A stretch of 32,761 nt of DNA from Candidatus Caldisaccharidevorator malaysiensis (GTDB lineage Bacteria > Armatimonadota > Fervidibacteria > Fervidibacterales > Fervidibacteraceae), in contig JANXBO010000018.1 of the NCBI GenBank assembly GCA_025057575.1, positions 1 through 32,761 on the forward strand, read 5' to 3'. Under the pieces are notes generated by a model. It saw only the letters and a list, made by a program, of their open reading frames with translations. It was not told where the DNA came from and made no database searches. A program made the translations under genes and the position numbers. This document shows positions 1 to 9,334 of this stretch, in pieces; the stretch's first letter is position 1, and each line of letters starts with the position of its first letter.

Positions 1-32
1 GGGCTTGGGATTTTGTTGTTTCGTGAGTAAAA

Positions 33-167
33 GTGGGGCGGACTACCGACAACGCTCACTTATTAGAGACGGCGAGGCACATCTTGAGGGAGTTGGATCA
101 TGAAGGACGATTACCTAACCGCGACGCAGAACGTATGCTGCGATGGCTCGAAAGGAAGTTAGGATGA
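33..167 (+). CDS. Possible small protein, 44 aa
   Basis: An open frame runs from a GTG at 33 to a TGA at 165-167 and encodes a charged, probably helical peptide (rich in R, E, L, ending RWLERKLG). Its stop overlaps the ATG of the next gene as ATGA (164-167), a coupling used repeatedly elsewhere in this window. That overlap is the main support. I see no convincing ribosome binding site before the GTG, and an in-frame stop lies at 24-26, so it is not simply the tail of a longer ORF entering from the left unless there is a frameshift. Function unknown. Confidence 0.35.
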   Translation: MGRTTDNAHLLETARHILRELDHEGRLPNRDAERMLRWLERKLG

Positions 168-1621
168 AAATAGCAACAAGTTCGTCGTTCATTTATTTTG
201 TCTATCCCTTTTTGTTTGATGCGGAAAAGTTTCAGGAGAGGGCGGAGGCGATACGGGCAGCCCAATGGCAGGGTCGGGAGCAAACCCTACTCGTCTGGCG
301 GCAACAGGAATTCCCCGAAGAGGACCTCCTCGCCTATGTCCAGCGCTACCTCAACCCGCCCCCAGGGACTTGGGCAACGGCTTATCTTTGGAAAATGGAC
401 CATCAACCCCTCCATTCGCCTTTTGGTTGGGGCGCCGATGCCCGATGGAACCTGATCATCCCCAAAAAAGAAATCCCCTTCCGATGGGGCGATGTCCCCC
501 TTAATGGGCTGACTTTGGACGGTGTGCAATTGGCTCTTTTCAGCATCGGCGTCGCGTTCCTCAGTTTTGCCACAACGGTCAAAAGCGACGACATCTCCGA
601 CTGGCTGGATTTTCTCCACTATTTTCAATTCATTCGCGGGCAGCGGAAAGTGGGCATCCGAGCCCAACGGCGAACGGGTAAAGACCAGTGGGAGCCCTTT
701 TTCCCTGAACCGGCGGGAGGCGTCAAGGAACACCCCCAAGGGGAAGGCACCTTTGGCGATATACTGGAATCTATCCTGAACACGGGCGCACGAATCGGCG
801 AACGGCACAGCGATAATGCACAACCGGACAACAAATGGTGGAGTGAAGTGTTTGTCCCAGGACAACTGATGCCCTTTGCTGTCTTGTATGCAGACAGCAC
901 GGAAGTCACGGACCGCCAAATCGGTGAGTTGCTGTATCGGGTCCGAAACTTCTTTCCTGCCAATCGGGTCCTTCAACCGACACCGGACGATTTGTCCTAT
1001 AACCACCCATCGCTCCTTTCGTATGGCGATAAGATGTGGTTCGTCTGCACTCTGGAGGGTGGCGCCTTCATCGCTGTCAATGCGCCCGACACTGATTTCT
1101 TCCGACGGGAACTACCCCGGCACTTAAAGGACCAATACTTCTTGCTCTTTCTCATCGCCCTCCATCAGCGGTTTGCTTTAATGAGTTTGTCGCAAGATGT
1201 GTCCGAACATTGGTTGCAGAGAGAGGAACGGGTGCAGACCTTTGAACGGATCCGAGACCGACTGTTGAATTTCACGGCAAGAGGGTATTTCGTCCAAGTG
1301 ATGCAAAGGGAGCATCATCATCGGGTCTATGAAAAATGGCAGCAAGTGTTTCAGTTGGAGCAACTGTATCAAGAAGTCAACGATGAGGTTCGGGAGATGC
1401 ACGAATATGCCCTTTCCGAGTCAACCAAGCGGTTGGAGAACCGGCTCAATCTACTCGGTGCCCTCATCGGTGTTCCGTCTTTGGTCATCGGCTTCTTGGG
1501 GATCAACATTTATAATATCACCATCAAAGGTGATGGGCTCCCTCTTTGGCTGACCGTCCTGCTGGTCTCCCTTGGTTTCGCTTTCGGCGGATTCGCCTGG
1601 TGGCTTTTGAGCAAACGGTGA
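164..1621 (+). CDS. Membrane protein with CorA-like C-terminal two-helix hairpin
   Basis: A protein of 485 residues. A large soluble region is followed by a charged helical stretch and two closely spaced hydrophobic helices at the very C terminus (about 432-452 and 463-482). The tail sits on one side of the membrane. This is the topology of CorA/MIT-family divalent cation channels, and the turn after the first helix reads FLGINIYN where CorA has its signature GMN. The N-terminal 400 residues are not a family I recognise, so cation transport is only an inference. I prefer the ATG at 164 over the in-frame ATG at 143, because AGGAAG lies just before it and it forms an ATGA overlap with the small ORF ending at 167. 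It could also be a membrane-anchored protein that merely shares this hairpin. Confidence 0.6.
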   Translation: MKIATSSSFIYFVYPFLFDAEKFQERAEAIRAAQWQGREQTLLVWRQQEFPEEDLLAYVQRYLNPPPGTWATAYLWKMDHQPLHSPFGWGADARWNLIIPKKEIPFRWGDVPLNGLTLDGVQLALFSIGVAFLSFATTVKSDDISDWLDFLHYFQFIRGQRKVGIRAQRRTGKDQWEPFFPEPAGGVKEHPQGEGTFGDILESILNTGARIGERHSDNAQPDNKWWSEVFVPGQLMPFAVLYADSTEVTDRQIGELLYRVRNFFPANRVLQPTPDDLSYNHPSLLSYGDKMWFVCTLEGGAFIAVNAPDTDFFRRELPRHLKDQYFLLFLIALHQRFALMSLSQDVSEHWLQREERVQTFERIRDRLLNFTARGYFVQVMQREHHHRVYEKWQQVFQLEQLYQEVNDEVREMHEYALSESTKRLENRLNLLGALIGVPSLVIGFLGINIYNITIKGDGLPLWLTVLLVSLGFAFGGFAWWLLSKR

Positions 1622-1803
1622 GCGAAAGGCTTACGTCGTTGAGGCGAATCGGCATCGCACCAACGAGCCATCGGCGAAGCGCTTCATCGCAACACGATAC
1701 ACTCCTCTGATCATTTCCTGTTGCTCCCACCCGCTTGCGGTCTTGCCTTCAGCCGCGCCAGCACCGCTTTATCACTGAGTCTGTTTCCTATAACACATCG
1801 GAA
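1622..1803. other. Gap between convergent genes
   Basis: About 180 bases between the stops of two convergent genes. It contains a 10-bp palindrome GAAGCGCTTC near 1675-1684. I see no hairpin followed by a T tract and no credible coding sequence. Confidence 0.4.
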
Positions 1804-3588
1804 TCAGCGCCGGTGCCACAGCCAGCACTTTCGCAGATAAGAGGAGGACGATGGAAACACGATCCGGAGATGAGTAGCGTTCGGTGGCAATAGGGTGAAC
1901 GCATCGGAGATCCCTTCCTGCAATAGTGTGAAGGAAAATCCGTCGGACGAAACCCAGACTTCAATGTCATTACCTTCATATCCAAAAATGAGATGACCAC
2001 CGCTTTGCCGCCAATCAGCAGCGATTGTGGACAGATCATATTGGAGGTAGGCAAATGGCTCCGCCTGACCGTTGGTTGCAGCCGGTTTCGCAACAATGCG
2101 GTAACCCATTCCCCAACCGACCGGTAGCAAGGCTCGCTCCAATTGGTGCCATTGCCCTGCTGTTGTCCCCACAGCCACATCCTCAAAAAAGATTGGTGAG
2201 AGCCCCACTGCCGCTGACTGGTGCACCAGCAAGAGAGTTCCGGCACCGGGTTCCAAAGTTAGGGTGAATCGGGCAAAGCCCGATTGATGGTCAACCTCTG
2301 CCCTTAAGCGATGCTTGTGCAACAGATCGTCAACATTGGCGGTGGGCAATAAGAGCGTTAGGGTGCCGTCTCTTGCCCGATCAGTGTCATCGTTCACGAT
2401 GGCGACAAGGAGATTGCCTTGGACAGGGTCTATGAAAGTTGCTGTCCGAAAGGGGCTTGTGGACAGTGCGATCGGTAGATGGGGTTGCATCCGCCACAGA
2501 AGGTCCCGATAGGGTTTCAGAAGTTGAAAACTTTCCGCAATGACTGAAAACTGTTCGGTGGGACTGCCATCGTTATAAAGGAGACCGGTGCCGGCGTTGG
2601 TGGCGACCCTTTGCGTCACTCGGGACCAGGTGGGGTGGATTGCAGAGGTCGGGATTGGACCATCAGAGGGATCACCGGGTTTTCGGTCATTGGGAGTGGG
2701 GAACAGGACAAAGAAGACGACACCTTTTGCACCGGAAAGGATTGCTTGCCAGATTTGCCAACGGACCTCACCGACGCTCGGCATCCGCCAGTGCCAATAA
2801 GCCCCCTCCTCTATGACGGCATTCATTTTTTGATCGTAATGCCACTTCCCCCAAATTTCAGCAAACCCTTGCGGCATCACCCAAAACAGTTTCCCACTCT
2901 CCTGAGCCAGTTCTTTTAGGCGCTCCGTGCAGGTGATGTAATAGGCTCGCGACGCTTCGGGTGTATTGGGACCATTGGGGCTTTTGGGACCGAAGAAAGG
3001 ATAGATGTCCGTAACGAGAATCGGCAAGTTAGTGTATCGTGCGGCGCTTTCCGTGTCGCCCGTCATCGTCACCATTAGAACGACTCTCTTATTGTCCAGT
3101 GAACTTAGCGCCTGCCGAACGAGTTCCAGTTGCACCATTTCCCAACTTCTGCCTTCGTCTATCAAAACATAACCCCACAAGGCAGGCAAGTCCTTGAGGG
3201 CGTCAACGGAAGACCTTGCAATTTTCTCCGCCGCCTCTTTGCCCCTTAAATGACGCCACCAGACAACCGGTTCCGGTGTGATCAAGACACCGATCCGGTG
3301 CTTTTCTGCCAATCGGCACAGTTGCCTCGCATCTTGGGTGCTGATGTTGACCACCCAAAGAGCATCAATGTGGTAGCGGTGGCGCATTTCCGATAGCAAT
3401 CGGTCGACGAAGACCCATCGCCCCATACCGGCTCTTTGAGCAACCCAATCTAACCGCTCAAAAGGGAAGTAAACACCATGCAAAAACTTTTCCAAAGGTC
3501 CTGGAATTCCCATTGATGACTGACCAAAACCGAGGGAAGACATCATCACCAGCATCACAATCAGAACAATTATTGTTATCGGTCTCAC
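1804..3588 (-). CDS. Secreted TIM-barrel glycosidase-like protein
   Basis: A protein of 594 residues beginning with a clear signal peptide (MRPITIIVLIVMLVMM, then small residues). The central 300 residues alternate beta strands and helices like a TIM-barrel hydrolase. Acidic residues sit at strand ends, for example in the GYVLIDEGRS and VTDIYPFF segments, and an aromatic-rich WHYDQK...YWHW stretch follows. The C terminus (roughly the last 200 residues) looks like beta-sandwich modules. I cannot assign a GH family or name the catalytic pair. The GTG at 3588 is preferred because it overlaps the stop of the upstream gene as GTGA and follows GGAGGACACG; an earlier in-frame start would overlap that gene by 40 bases. 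It is probably translated from the same mRNA as its upstream neighbour and likely acts on polysaccharide outside the cytoplasm. Confidence 0.65.
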   Translation of the reverse strand: MRPITIIVLIVMLVMMSSLGFGQSSMGIPGPLEKFLHGVYFPFERLDWVAQRAGMGRWVFVDRLLSEMRHRYHIDALWVVNISTQDARQLCRLAEKHRIGVLITPEPVVWWRHLRGKEAAEKIARSSVDALKDLPALWGYVLIDEGRSWEMVQLELVRQALSSLDNKRVVLMVTMTGDTESAARYTNLPILVTDIYPFFGPKSPNGPNTPEASRAYYITCTERLKELAQESGKLFWVMPQGFAEIWGKWHYDQKMNAVIEEGAYWHWRMPSVGEVRWQIWQAILSGAKGVVFFVLFPTPNDRKPGDPSDGPIPTSAIHPTWSRVTQRVATNAGTGLLYNDGSPTEQFSVIAESFQLLKPYRDLLWRMQPHLPIALSTSPFRTATFIDPVQGNLLVAIVNDDTDRARDGTLTLLLPTANVDDLLHKHRLRAEVDHQSGFARFTLTLEPGAGTLLLVHQSAAVGLSPIFFEDVAVGTTAGQWHQLERALLPVGWGMGYRIVAKPAATNGQAEPFAYLQYDLSTIAADWRQSGGHLIFGYEGNDIEVWVSSDGFSFTLLQEGISDAFTLLPPNATHLRIVFPSSSSYLRKCWLWHRR

Positions 3589-5351
3589 GCTCCCGTGTCC
3601 TCCAGTAACTTCCACATCTCCCAATTATAGATCTCCGTTTCTAAGATATTTTCATCCCGCAACTCCAGTTCGCTGCTTTCACCGGGTTTGAGGTCAATGT
3701 TAGATAAAGGACGAAAGGGCTCGGCTAAAGGACCAAAGGGCTGTTTAGAGAAAATCGGCGTCTGAAGCGATAAAAATGGGGGAAGCAGGAAACTTTTGCT
3801 TGTTTTAACACAAACGCTGGCGTGGATGGACAGCCGACCTGAGGGCAGGCGGATCCTGAAGGGACGATCTACCGTTCCGACGCGCCACAAGAGACCTCTG
3901 GTTTCCTTTATAGAGGCAGTCCACTGCATCTGGATCGGTAGGCAGGCGCCGGCTTCCACGACCTTGGAGGTGATCCTGCCAATCGCCTCTTGATAGATGG
4001 CGTAAACGATGATCGGAAGATTCCGATATTCGGGACGGCTGGAGCGAACCTTGATCGTGACCGTCGCGTCGGGCTTGTCCACATAAACGGGACTCAGCCA
4101 GAGGCGCCAGCAAGGGTCAAAGGCTCTTCCTTTCGCTAAATGTGCCGGAGAAACAGTGATCTCCTTGCCGTCAGCAAACTGAAGGACGAAGCAAGTCATA
4201 TCGTTGAAAGGCGGATGTGACTCAGAAGCCAGGGGGTTGGACGGTCGGGGTGGAGAGGGTATTGGGATGATCACCCTAAATTGACCTTTTTGATCGGGTC
4301 TAGTGATGAAAGTTTGGGTTCCGTTAAGTAAATAAGGTATGAAGGCGTTCCTGACGGTAGTGACCACGGGCAGGCGACAGGGCGTTCCGTCCTTGTAGTG
4401 CACAGTTCCCCTAATCTCAACAGTTCGGCGATGATGGGTGACCGTCATTTTTTGACCGGGCGCGATCCTCAGAAACCTCTTTTGATCAGCCATTGGCAAC
4501 CAAAAGGGCTCATATCTGGAGGTTAGTTTCCACGTTGCTGTCATCCCTGCTGGGATGGGAAGGGACAAGACGCCATTGGAGGATGTTTGAAAAGTAAAGA
4601 GCCAGGCGGGTAACAGATATGCAGTCCGATCCCCCTCCCTTGCCAGCATCATTAGTCGCACAGCGATGGGCTTGCTGAGAGATTTGTCAAGGCAGTCCCG
4701 CAACCGAATTTGAGCCGGCTTCTGTTGTTTTAGGGTTAGGAAAACGCGATCCAGTTTATCGGCGGTGGTTTTTATCAAAGCAGATCCTTTGGTGGGATGG
4801 TAAGCCAAAAGGGCACATTGGAGGTGGTCTTTGGTGACGGCGGGATCGTGTATGACGCGAGCCCTTAGGGCTACTCGTCCCTGTTGGTCCGTCAACCCAC
4901 TACTTTCATATTCGGGTTCTCCGAGAAAGGTGAGACTCCACAGGACGACCCGAGCGTCAGGGACGGGATTGCCCATTTCGTCCGTTACCGTTACGGTGGC
5001 ACTGATTTGAGATGACCAGCGGAACTGAACGACGATTTTTTCAGGGCGCCACAAGTTGAAAATCGCCGGCGGAGTCGCATAGTTGCCTTTTTCTACCCAA
5101 AACCGAACCGCTGGATACCCTTGCAGCACCTGATCCAACGACACGGGTAGGCGACCCTCAGGGTCTGTCCGAAAGCGTTGGGGAGGGCGAAAGGGGCTGA
5201 GGGCAAGATAGTCTTGATCCACGTGCATAAAGTAGACGAAAGCACTTGCTACGGGTTTTCCCGATTCATCCACAAGGGTAACGGGTGAGGGATCCTCCGG
5301 TAGACCGATGGCGATCGCAAAGAGCAGGGGCAGGCTATTCCAGCGGCCCAT
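3585..5351 (-). CDS. Secreted multi-module protein with carboxypeptidase-regulatory/Ig-like repeats
   Basis: A protein of 588 residues. A short hydrophobic N terminus (LPLLFAIAIG) suggests a signal peptide. At least three modules then follow with the pattern of carboxypeptidase regulatory-like (CarboxypepD_reg) domains: T-V-x-D-E-x-G-x-P-V at about residues 25 and 118, and a related G-T-V-x-x-K-D-G-T-P near 320, each followed by a D-x-x-G-x motif. These folds usually serve adhesion, surface display or carbohydrate-protein architecture and are not catalytic. AGGAGGGG precedes the ATG at a good distance. Its stop is coupled by GTGA to the glycosidase-like gene downstream, so the two probably work together at the cell surface. 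No catalytic motif recognised. Confidence 0.6.
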   Translation of the reverse strand: MGRWNSLPLLFAIAIGLPEDPSPVTLVDESGKPVASAFVYFMHVDQDYLALSPFRPPQRFRTDPEGRLPVSLDQVLQGYPAVRFWVEKGNYATPPAIFNLWRPEKIVVQFRWSSQISATVTVTDEMGNPVPDARVVLWSLTFLGEPEYESSGLTDQQGRVALRARVIHDPAVTKDHLQCALLAYHPTKGSALIKTTADKLDRVFLTLKQQKPAQIRLRDCLDKSLSKPIAVRLMMLAREGDRTAYLLPAWLFTFQTSSNGVLSLPIPAGMTATWKLTSRYEPFWLPMADQKRFLRIAPGQKMTVTHHRRTVEIRGTVHYKDGTPCRLPVVTTVRNAFIPYLLNGTQTFITRPDQKGQFRVIIPIPSPPRPSNPLASESHPPFNDMTCFVLQFADGKEITVSPAHLAKGRAFDPCWRLWLSPVYVDKPDATVTIKVRSSRPEYRNLPIIVYAIYQEAIGRITSKVVEAGACLPIQMQWTASIKETRGLLWRVGTVDRPFRIRLPSGRLSIHASVCVKTSKSFLLPPFLSLQTPIFSKQPFGPLAEPFRPLSNIDLKPGESSELELRDENILETEIYNWEMWKLLEDTGA

Positions 5352-5539
5352 CTTACTTCCCCTCCTGCGGCGTCAGGGTAACCTTTTGACGATTGGAATG
5401 TTAAAAGTGTTCCCAACAGTTGTCAAAGCGAGATGGGCTGACTTTGTGGGTTTGGTCTCATCTGGGAACTTAGGGCGACGAGGTGGTCTCCAGTCCTTTC
5501 CGGAAATCGTCAAAGGGCATCATCATTTGCAAGGAACGG
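5352..5539. other. Divergent intergenic region
   Basis: About 190 bases between divergent genes. It holds the ribosome binding site of the minus-strand gene and a TTGACG at 5386-5391, but I find no convincing -10 at the right distance from it. It probably contains promoters for both directions, not resolved by eye. Confidence 0.3.
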
Positions 5540-6616
5540 ATGAAAGGGTTAAAGGCAACGGGAAAGAAAACTCAGAAGGAATCGGTCCGGCAACGCCCGC
5601 GCCTTTGGTCTCGGTGGGTTCTGCGCCTGAAAGCCCTTGCCCTTTTTTACCTGGCTCACCTTCAGTTGTGGCGGGGTCAGCGGAAGAAGGCTGTGGCGCT
5701 ATTGGAACAGGCAAGCCAATTGGCGGAGGACGATCCCTTTTTCCCTCTCCACCTGGCTTTAATCCACTCGCAGATGAGTCATCCCGAGGCGACGGAGCGG
5801 TATGCGCACCGGGCAACTGCTCACGATGCCGTCCCAGCGGCGGCTTGGACCCTCGCCGGCAAAGCCCGCTATCAGATCGGCAGGATGCGATCAGCAGAGC
5901 GATCCTTTCAGAAAGCCCTTTCCCTTTCGCCAACCAACCTGGTGGCGGCGACGGGGCTGGCGGTCATACTTGCGGAAACGGGGCGGCTGTCCGACGCCAT
6001 CGCTCTTCTGCAAGCATCCCCAGTCGCTGACGATCCCGACCTTCAGGCACGGCTGGTCATCGCTCTGGAGAGCGCTCTCCTGGGCAAAGAGAAGGGGTTT
6101 ATTCTTAAGGAGCCCTTAGTGCCCCAGTGGGTTCAGAGCCCCTTATGGCGCCCCTTTGCCTTCCGGTATTTTCGCAGAGAAGGGGAGAAGGCTTTGGAAA
6201 TCGGCGATTGGGAGAGAGCCCAGTCCTTTTTCTTCCGTGCCACTCAGGTCCGACCGGATGACTTTTGGTGCCTTCTCTCGCGATCGGTTGCCCTTGCCGA
6301 AATGGGTGCTTTTTCGGCAGCGAAAGAACTGCTGGACCGCCTCCCTGCCGATCGCCCCGAGGTCACGGCGGTTCGGGGAATCCTGTTGATTCGTCAGGGT
6401 CGGTTGCACGATGGTCTCTCGTTAATTAAGGCAGTGTCCCTTGACTGGACGATTTTGTTGTATTACGAGATGATCGGTTCCGCCCTGAGTGGAGAGCCTG
6501 AAGAGGTCTGGCATCCCTTGTCCATGGAAATCTATCATAATGATCCCTCTTTTTTGCGCCAAAGGATCAGGGAACTAATCACCCAGTGGGAATCCTTTTT
6601 CGCTCAGGAATGCTGA
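5540..6616 (+). CDS. TPR-repeat protein
   Basis: A protein of 358 residues built almost entirely of helix pairs with the tetratricopeptide pattern (A-x-x-L-x-x-A at repeat ends), for example around KKAVALLEQAS, RSAERSFQKALSLSP and ERAQSFFFRATQVRP. Such proteins are scaffolds for protein-protein contacts. An N-terminal basic stretch precedes a hydrophobic helix (KALALFYLAHLQLW) that could be the first TPR helix or a weak anchor. I chose the ATG at 5540, which follows AAGGA, over a longer frame open from a GTG at 5483 that lacks a good ribosome binding site. It lies 43 bases before the arabinofuranosidase gene and may be co-transcribed with it. No specific partner can be named. Confidence 0.7.
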   Translation: MKGLKATGKKTQKESVRQRPRLWSRWVLRLKALALFYLAHLQLWRGQRKKAVALLEQASQLAEDDPFFPLHLALIHSQMSHPEATERYAHRATAHDAVPAAAWTLAGKARYQIGRMRSAERSFQKALSLSPTNLVAATGLAVILAETGRLSDAIALLQASPVADDPDLQARLVIALESALLGKEKGFILKEPLVPQWVQSPLWRPFAFRYFRREGEKALEIGDWERAQSFFFRATQVRPDDFWCLLSRSVALAEMGAFSAAKELLDRLPADRPEVTAVRGILLIRQGRLHDGLSLIKAVSLDWTILLYYEMIGSALSGEPEEVWHPLSMEIYHNDPSFLRQRIRELITQWESFFAQEC

Positions 6617-6659
6617 CCGGTCGTCAAGATCGTGATAGGAAAAGGAGAGGCGGGAGAAA

Positions 6660-9212
6660 ATGGTGAGAAAGGTTATGGAGCGGCATTTATCACTATCCAT
6701 TGACTGGGCAGGGTTAAAAGCATTAAAGTTTGTTCGGTCGGTCGTGCTGACGGGATTAGTGTTAGGGGGGTTGATGTGTGTGAAGGTAAGAAGTGGGGGA
6801 TCTCAGGAACTGCCTAAGGGCTGGCAGTGGGTGGCTCCGGTCGGTGGTCAGTTTCAGAAAACGGACGACGGTTGGGTTGTTTCTGTCCCCGATCGGGACG
6901 GGGGCTTTAATCATTGGAGTGGCACCTTTAACGCACCGATGCTGCTGACGACCCTACCCGAAGGTGACTGGGACGCAGAGGGCACCGTGCGCTTATCCCA
7001 ATGGGCGGAGGATGCGGACTTTCATTGTGGCATCGCTGTTGCAGTGTCGGAGAAGTATGTTTGGATTTGGGGTCCTTTTTACAGTCAGACGACCTGGGGG
7101 ATGAAGGCACCGGAAATTTGGCTGGAGCGGACCGGAGAGGCGCGTCTGTTACAGGGTTTGGCATCGGGTAAGGCGTTCGGTTTGAAAGTGGAGAAGAGGG
7201 GTGCTGCGCTCCGTTTTTACTGGCGCACCGGCGGGCGGATGCCTTGGCAGGATGCCGGACAATCCCTTATTTGGTTTCAGCCCAAGAAAATTGGCTGGAT
7301 CGTTAAGACCTGGGGAAAGGGACGAGCGATGAAAGTCGCTTTCAGCGATCTCACCATTACCCCACAGCCGGCTCCCCCTCAACCCCTTGCCGCAACCGTC
7401 ATTGTCAACACGGAAAAGAAGGAAGGAATCATTAACCCGATGATCTACGGTCATTTTATTGAGCATTTGGGGAGGTGTATTTACGGAGGCATCTGGGCGG
7501 AACTGCTCTACAACAGGAAGATGCACGGTCTGGAGCAACCTTCGGGTGTGGTAGAGGGCTGGGAGCCCTTCGGTTCCGATGCCACCTGGGCGGCCGATCG
7601 GGTGGTGTTTTATGTAGCCGGTCAGTCCCAACGGATCACGGGGACGGGGACTGCCGAACACGGAATTCAGCAAAAGAGGATCGGACTGCTACCGAAGGAC
7701 TACGTGGGAAGGATAATTGTCCGAGGCGATGGTGTGGAGCAATTTTCCGTCAGTCTGAGAAGGGGAGAGGAGATCCTTGCCCAACAGCCCTTGGGTCCTG
7801 TTACGAACCGATGGACGACCCATCGGTTTCGCCTTTCTGTGAAGGAAAGGACAGAGGACGCCAGTTTTGTGATCAGTTTTCGGGGCAAGGGGACTTTGTG
7901 GGTCGGTGTGGCTTCCCTAATGCCCGCCGATCATTGGAATGGGATGAGGAAGGATGTGCTGGACGCTATCAAGGACATCCGACCGCCCGTCGTCCGCTGG
8001 CCGGGGGGCAATTTCGTCTCTGGCTATCATTGGAAGGACGGTTTGGGCGACCGGGACAAAAGACCACCCCGATGGGATCGGGCTTGGAACGCCTGGGAAT
8101 GGAACGACTTTGGGACCGATGACTTTATTCGGTTCTGCCGTTATGTGGGCGCAACGCCCTACATCTGCGCCAACGCTGGGGAGGGTTATGAAGACGAGGC
8201 GGCCGAATGGATGAGGTATTGCAAGGAAAAAGGCTTCGTTGTCCCTTTCTGGGGCATCGGCAATGAGATGTATGGCAATTGGCAGTTGGGACACCTTTCT
8301 GCAGAGCGCTACGCCCTCAAGTCCATTCTCTTCTACCAGGCGATGAAAAAGGTGGACCCGAAAGCCACCTTGATCACCGTTGGGGTGGATGGTGCCGGTT
8401 GGGATCGGTGGAACGAAAAGGTCGTCCGGATCGCTGGTCACCATATGGATATGCTCGCTGTCCATTACTATCAAGGTTACAACCCCAACGACGATCCCCG
8501 TCAGATTTACACTGTCGTCGTCAGTTCCCCCCAAAGGATTGAGGCTTTGTTAAGGGAGACAAATGCCATCATTGAGGCGAATGCCCCCAAGGGCAAGAAA
8601 ATACCGATCGCCTTTGACGAGTGGAATGTGTGGGAGCCCCATCAGACGGTGGAAGCAGGGCTGGAAAGTTTCTATGCCCTTCGTGATGGTCTGTTTGCTG
8701 CTGCTGTGTTCCACACCCTCCATCGGTGTAGTGATTTTGTGGAAATGGCGAATCTGGCGCAAACCGTCAATGTTCTGGGGGCGATCAGGACCAGCGCTAC
8801 TCAGGTGGTGAAAACGCCGATCTATTGGGCTTTCTGGCTTTATGTGCGCAACACCGGCAAATGGCGCCTACCGATAAAGGTGGCAACGCCGTCGGGAACG
8901 GCTCCCGTCGGCGGTCCGACACCGATCCTGGACGCTTCCGCCAGCCTGAGCGCTGACGAAAAAAGCCTTTTCGTATCCCTCATCAATCGCCATCCGGAAG
9001 AGTCCCTTTCCTTGTCCCTTGACATTGGCACCTTTGCCCCTGCAGAACCGGTAGAGATGTGGCAACTGTGGTCCCCTTCTTTTATGGACACCAACACCTT
9101 TAAAGAACCGGACCAGGTGAAGCCCGAGGCAAAGATTTTGTCGGTGACGGACGCCCTTCGCCTCGCCCTTCCCCGCCATTCCGTTACGATCTTGCACTTT
9201 AGAAGGAAGTAA
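6660..9212 (+). CDS. Secreted alpha-L-arabinofuranosidase, GH51
   Basis: A protein of 850 residues. A hydrophobic segment near residues 25-42 is a signal peptide or anchor. A roughly 190-residue beta-rich domain follows, resembling concanavalin-like or DUF1080-type modules. The GH51 catalytic region starts near residue 245 (INPMIYGHFIEHLGRCIYGG). The acid/base is Glu536 in GIGNEMYG and the nucleophile Glu654 in AFDEWNVW; both GH51 signatures are intact. The enzyme should release arabinose from arabinan or arabinoxylan side chains with retention of configuration. A GH51 C-terminal beta-sandwich follows the barrel. The family is usually about 500-650 residues, so the extra N-terminal domain is notable. 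The ATG at 6660 follows a GGAGAGGCGGGAG purine tract. The neighbouring TPR protein and the secreted modules fit plant-polysaccharide use. Confidence 0.92.
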   Translation: MVRKVMERHLSLSIDWAGLKALKFVRSVVLTGLVLGGLMCVKVRSGGSQELPKGWQWVAPVGGQFQKTDDGWVVSVPDRDGGFNHWSGTFNAPMLLTTLPEGDWDAEGTVRLSQWAEDADFHCGIAVAVSEKYVWIWGPFYSQTTWGMKAPEIWLERTGEARLLQGLASGKAFGLKVEKRGAALRFYWRTGGRMPWQDAGQSLIWFQPKKIGWIVKTWGKGRAMKVAFSDLTITPQPAPPQPLAATVIVNTEKKEGIINPMIYGHFIEHLGRCIYGGIWAELLYNRKMHGLEQPSGVVEGWEPFGSDATWAADRVVFYVAGQSQRITGTGTAEHGIQQKRIGLLPKDYVGRIIVRGDGVEQFSVSLRRGEEILAQQPLGPVTNRWTTHRFRLSVKERTEDASFVISFRGKGTLWVGVASLMPADHWNGMRKDVLDAIKDIRPPVVRWPGGNFVSGYHWKDGLGDRDKRPPRWDRAWNAWEWNDFGTDDFIRFCRYVGATPYICANAGEGYEDEAAEWMRYCKEKGFVVPFWGIGNEMYGNWQLGHLSAERYALKSILFYQAMKKVDPKATLITVGVDGAGWDRWNEKVVRIAGHHMDMLAVHYYQGYNPNDDPRQIYTVVVSSPQRIEALLRETNAIIEANAPKGKKIPIAFDEWNVWEPHQTVEAGLESFYALRDGLFAAAVFHTLHRCSDFVEMANLAQTVNVLGAIRTSATQVVKTPIYWAFWLYVRNTGKWRLPIKVATPSGTAPVGGPTPILDASASLSADEKSLFVSLINRHPEESLSLSLDIGTFAPAEPVEMWQLWSPSFMDTNTFKEPDQVKPEAKILSVTDALRLALPRHSVTILHFRRK

Positions 9213-9334
9213 AACCGTAGCGCTGTGACGGTAACAGTTAGGTTTCCCGTCTCAGTGATGTGCCCCGTGATGGGGAGTCACCCGACAGCCCCTTTTTGGT
9301 CTCTCGCAAATCCTTTCTTCGGGAGGCGACGAAA

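Noticed and set aside
287..1006. 239-codon minus-strand ORF opposite the CorA-like gene
   Set aside because: Its peptide is low in recognisable structure and it lies wholly inside a better supported plus-strand gene with a membrane hairpin; judged a shadow frame.
7917..8534. 205-codon minus-strand ORF inside the GH51 gene
   Set aside because: It is antisense to the catalytic region of a clear GH51 enzyme; the shared codon bias explains the open frame.
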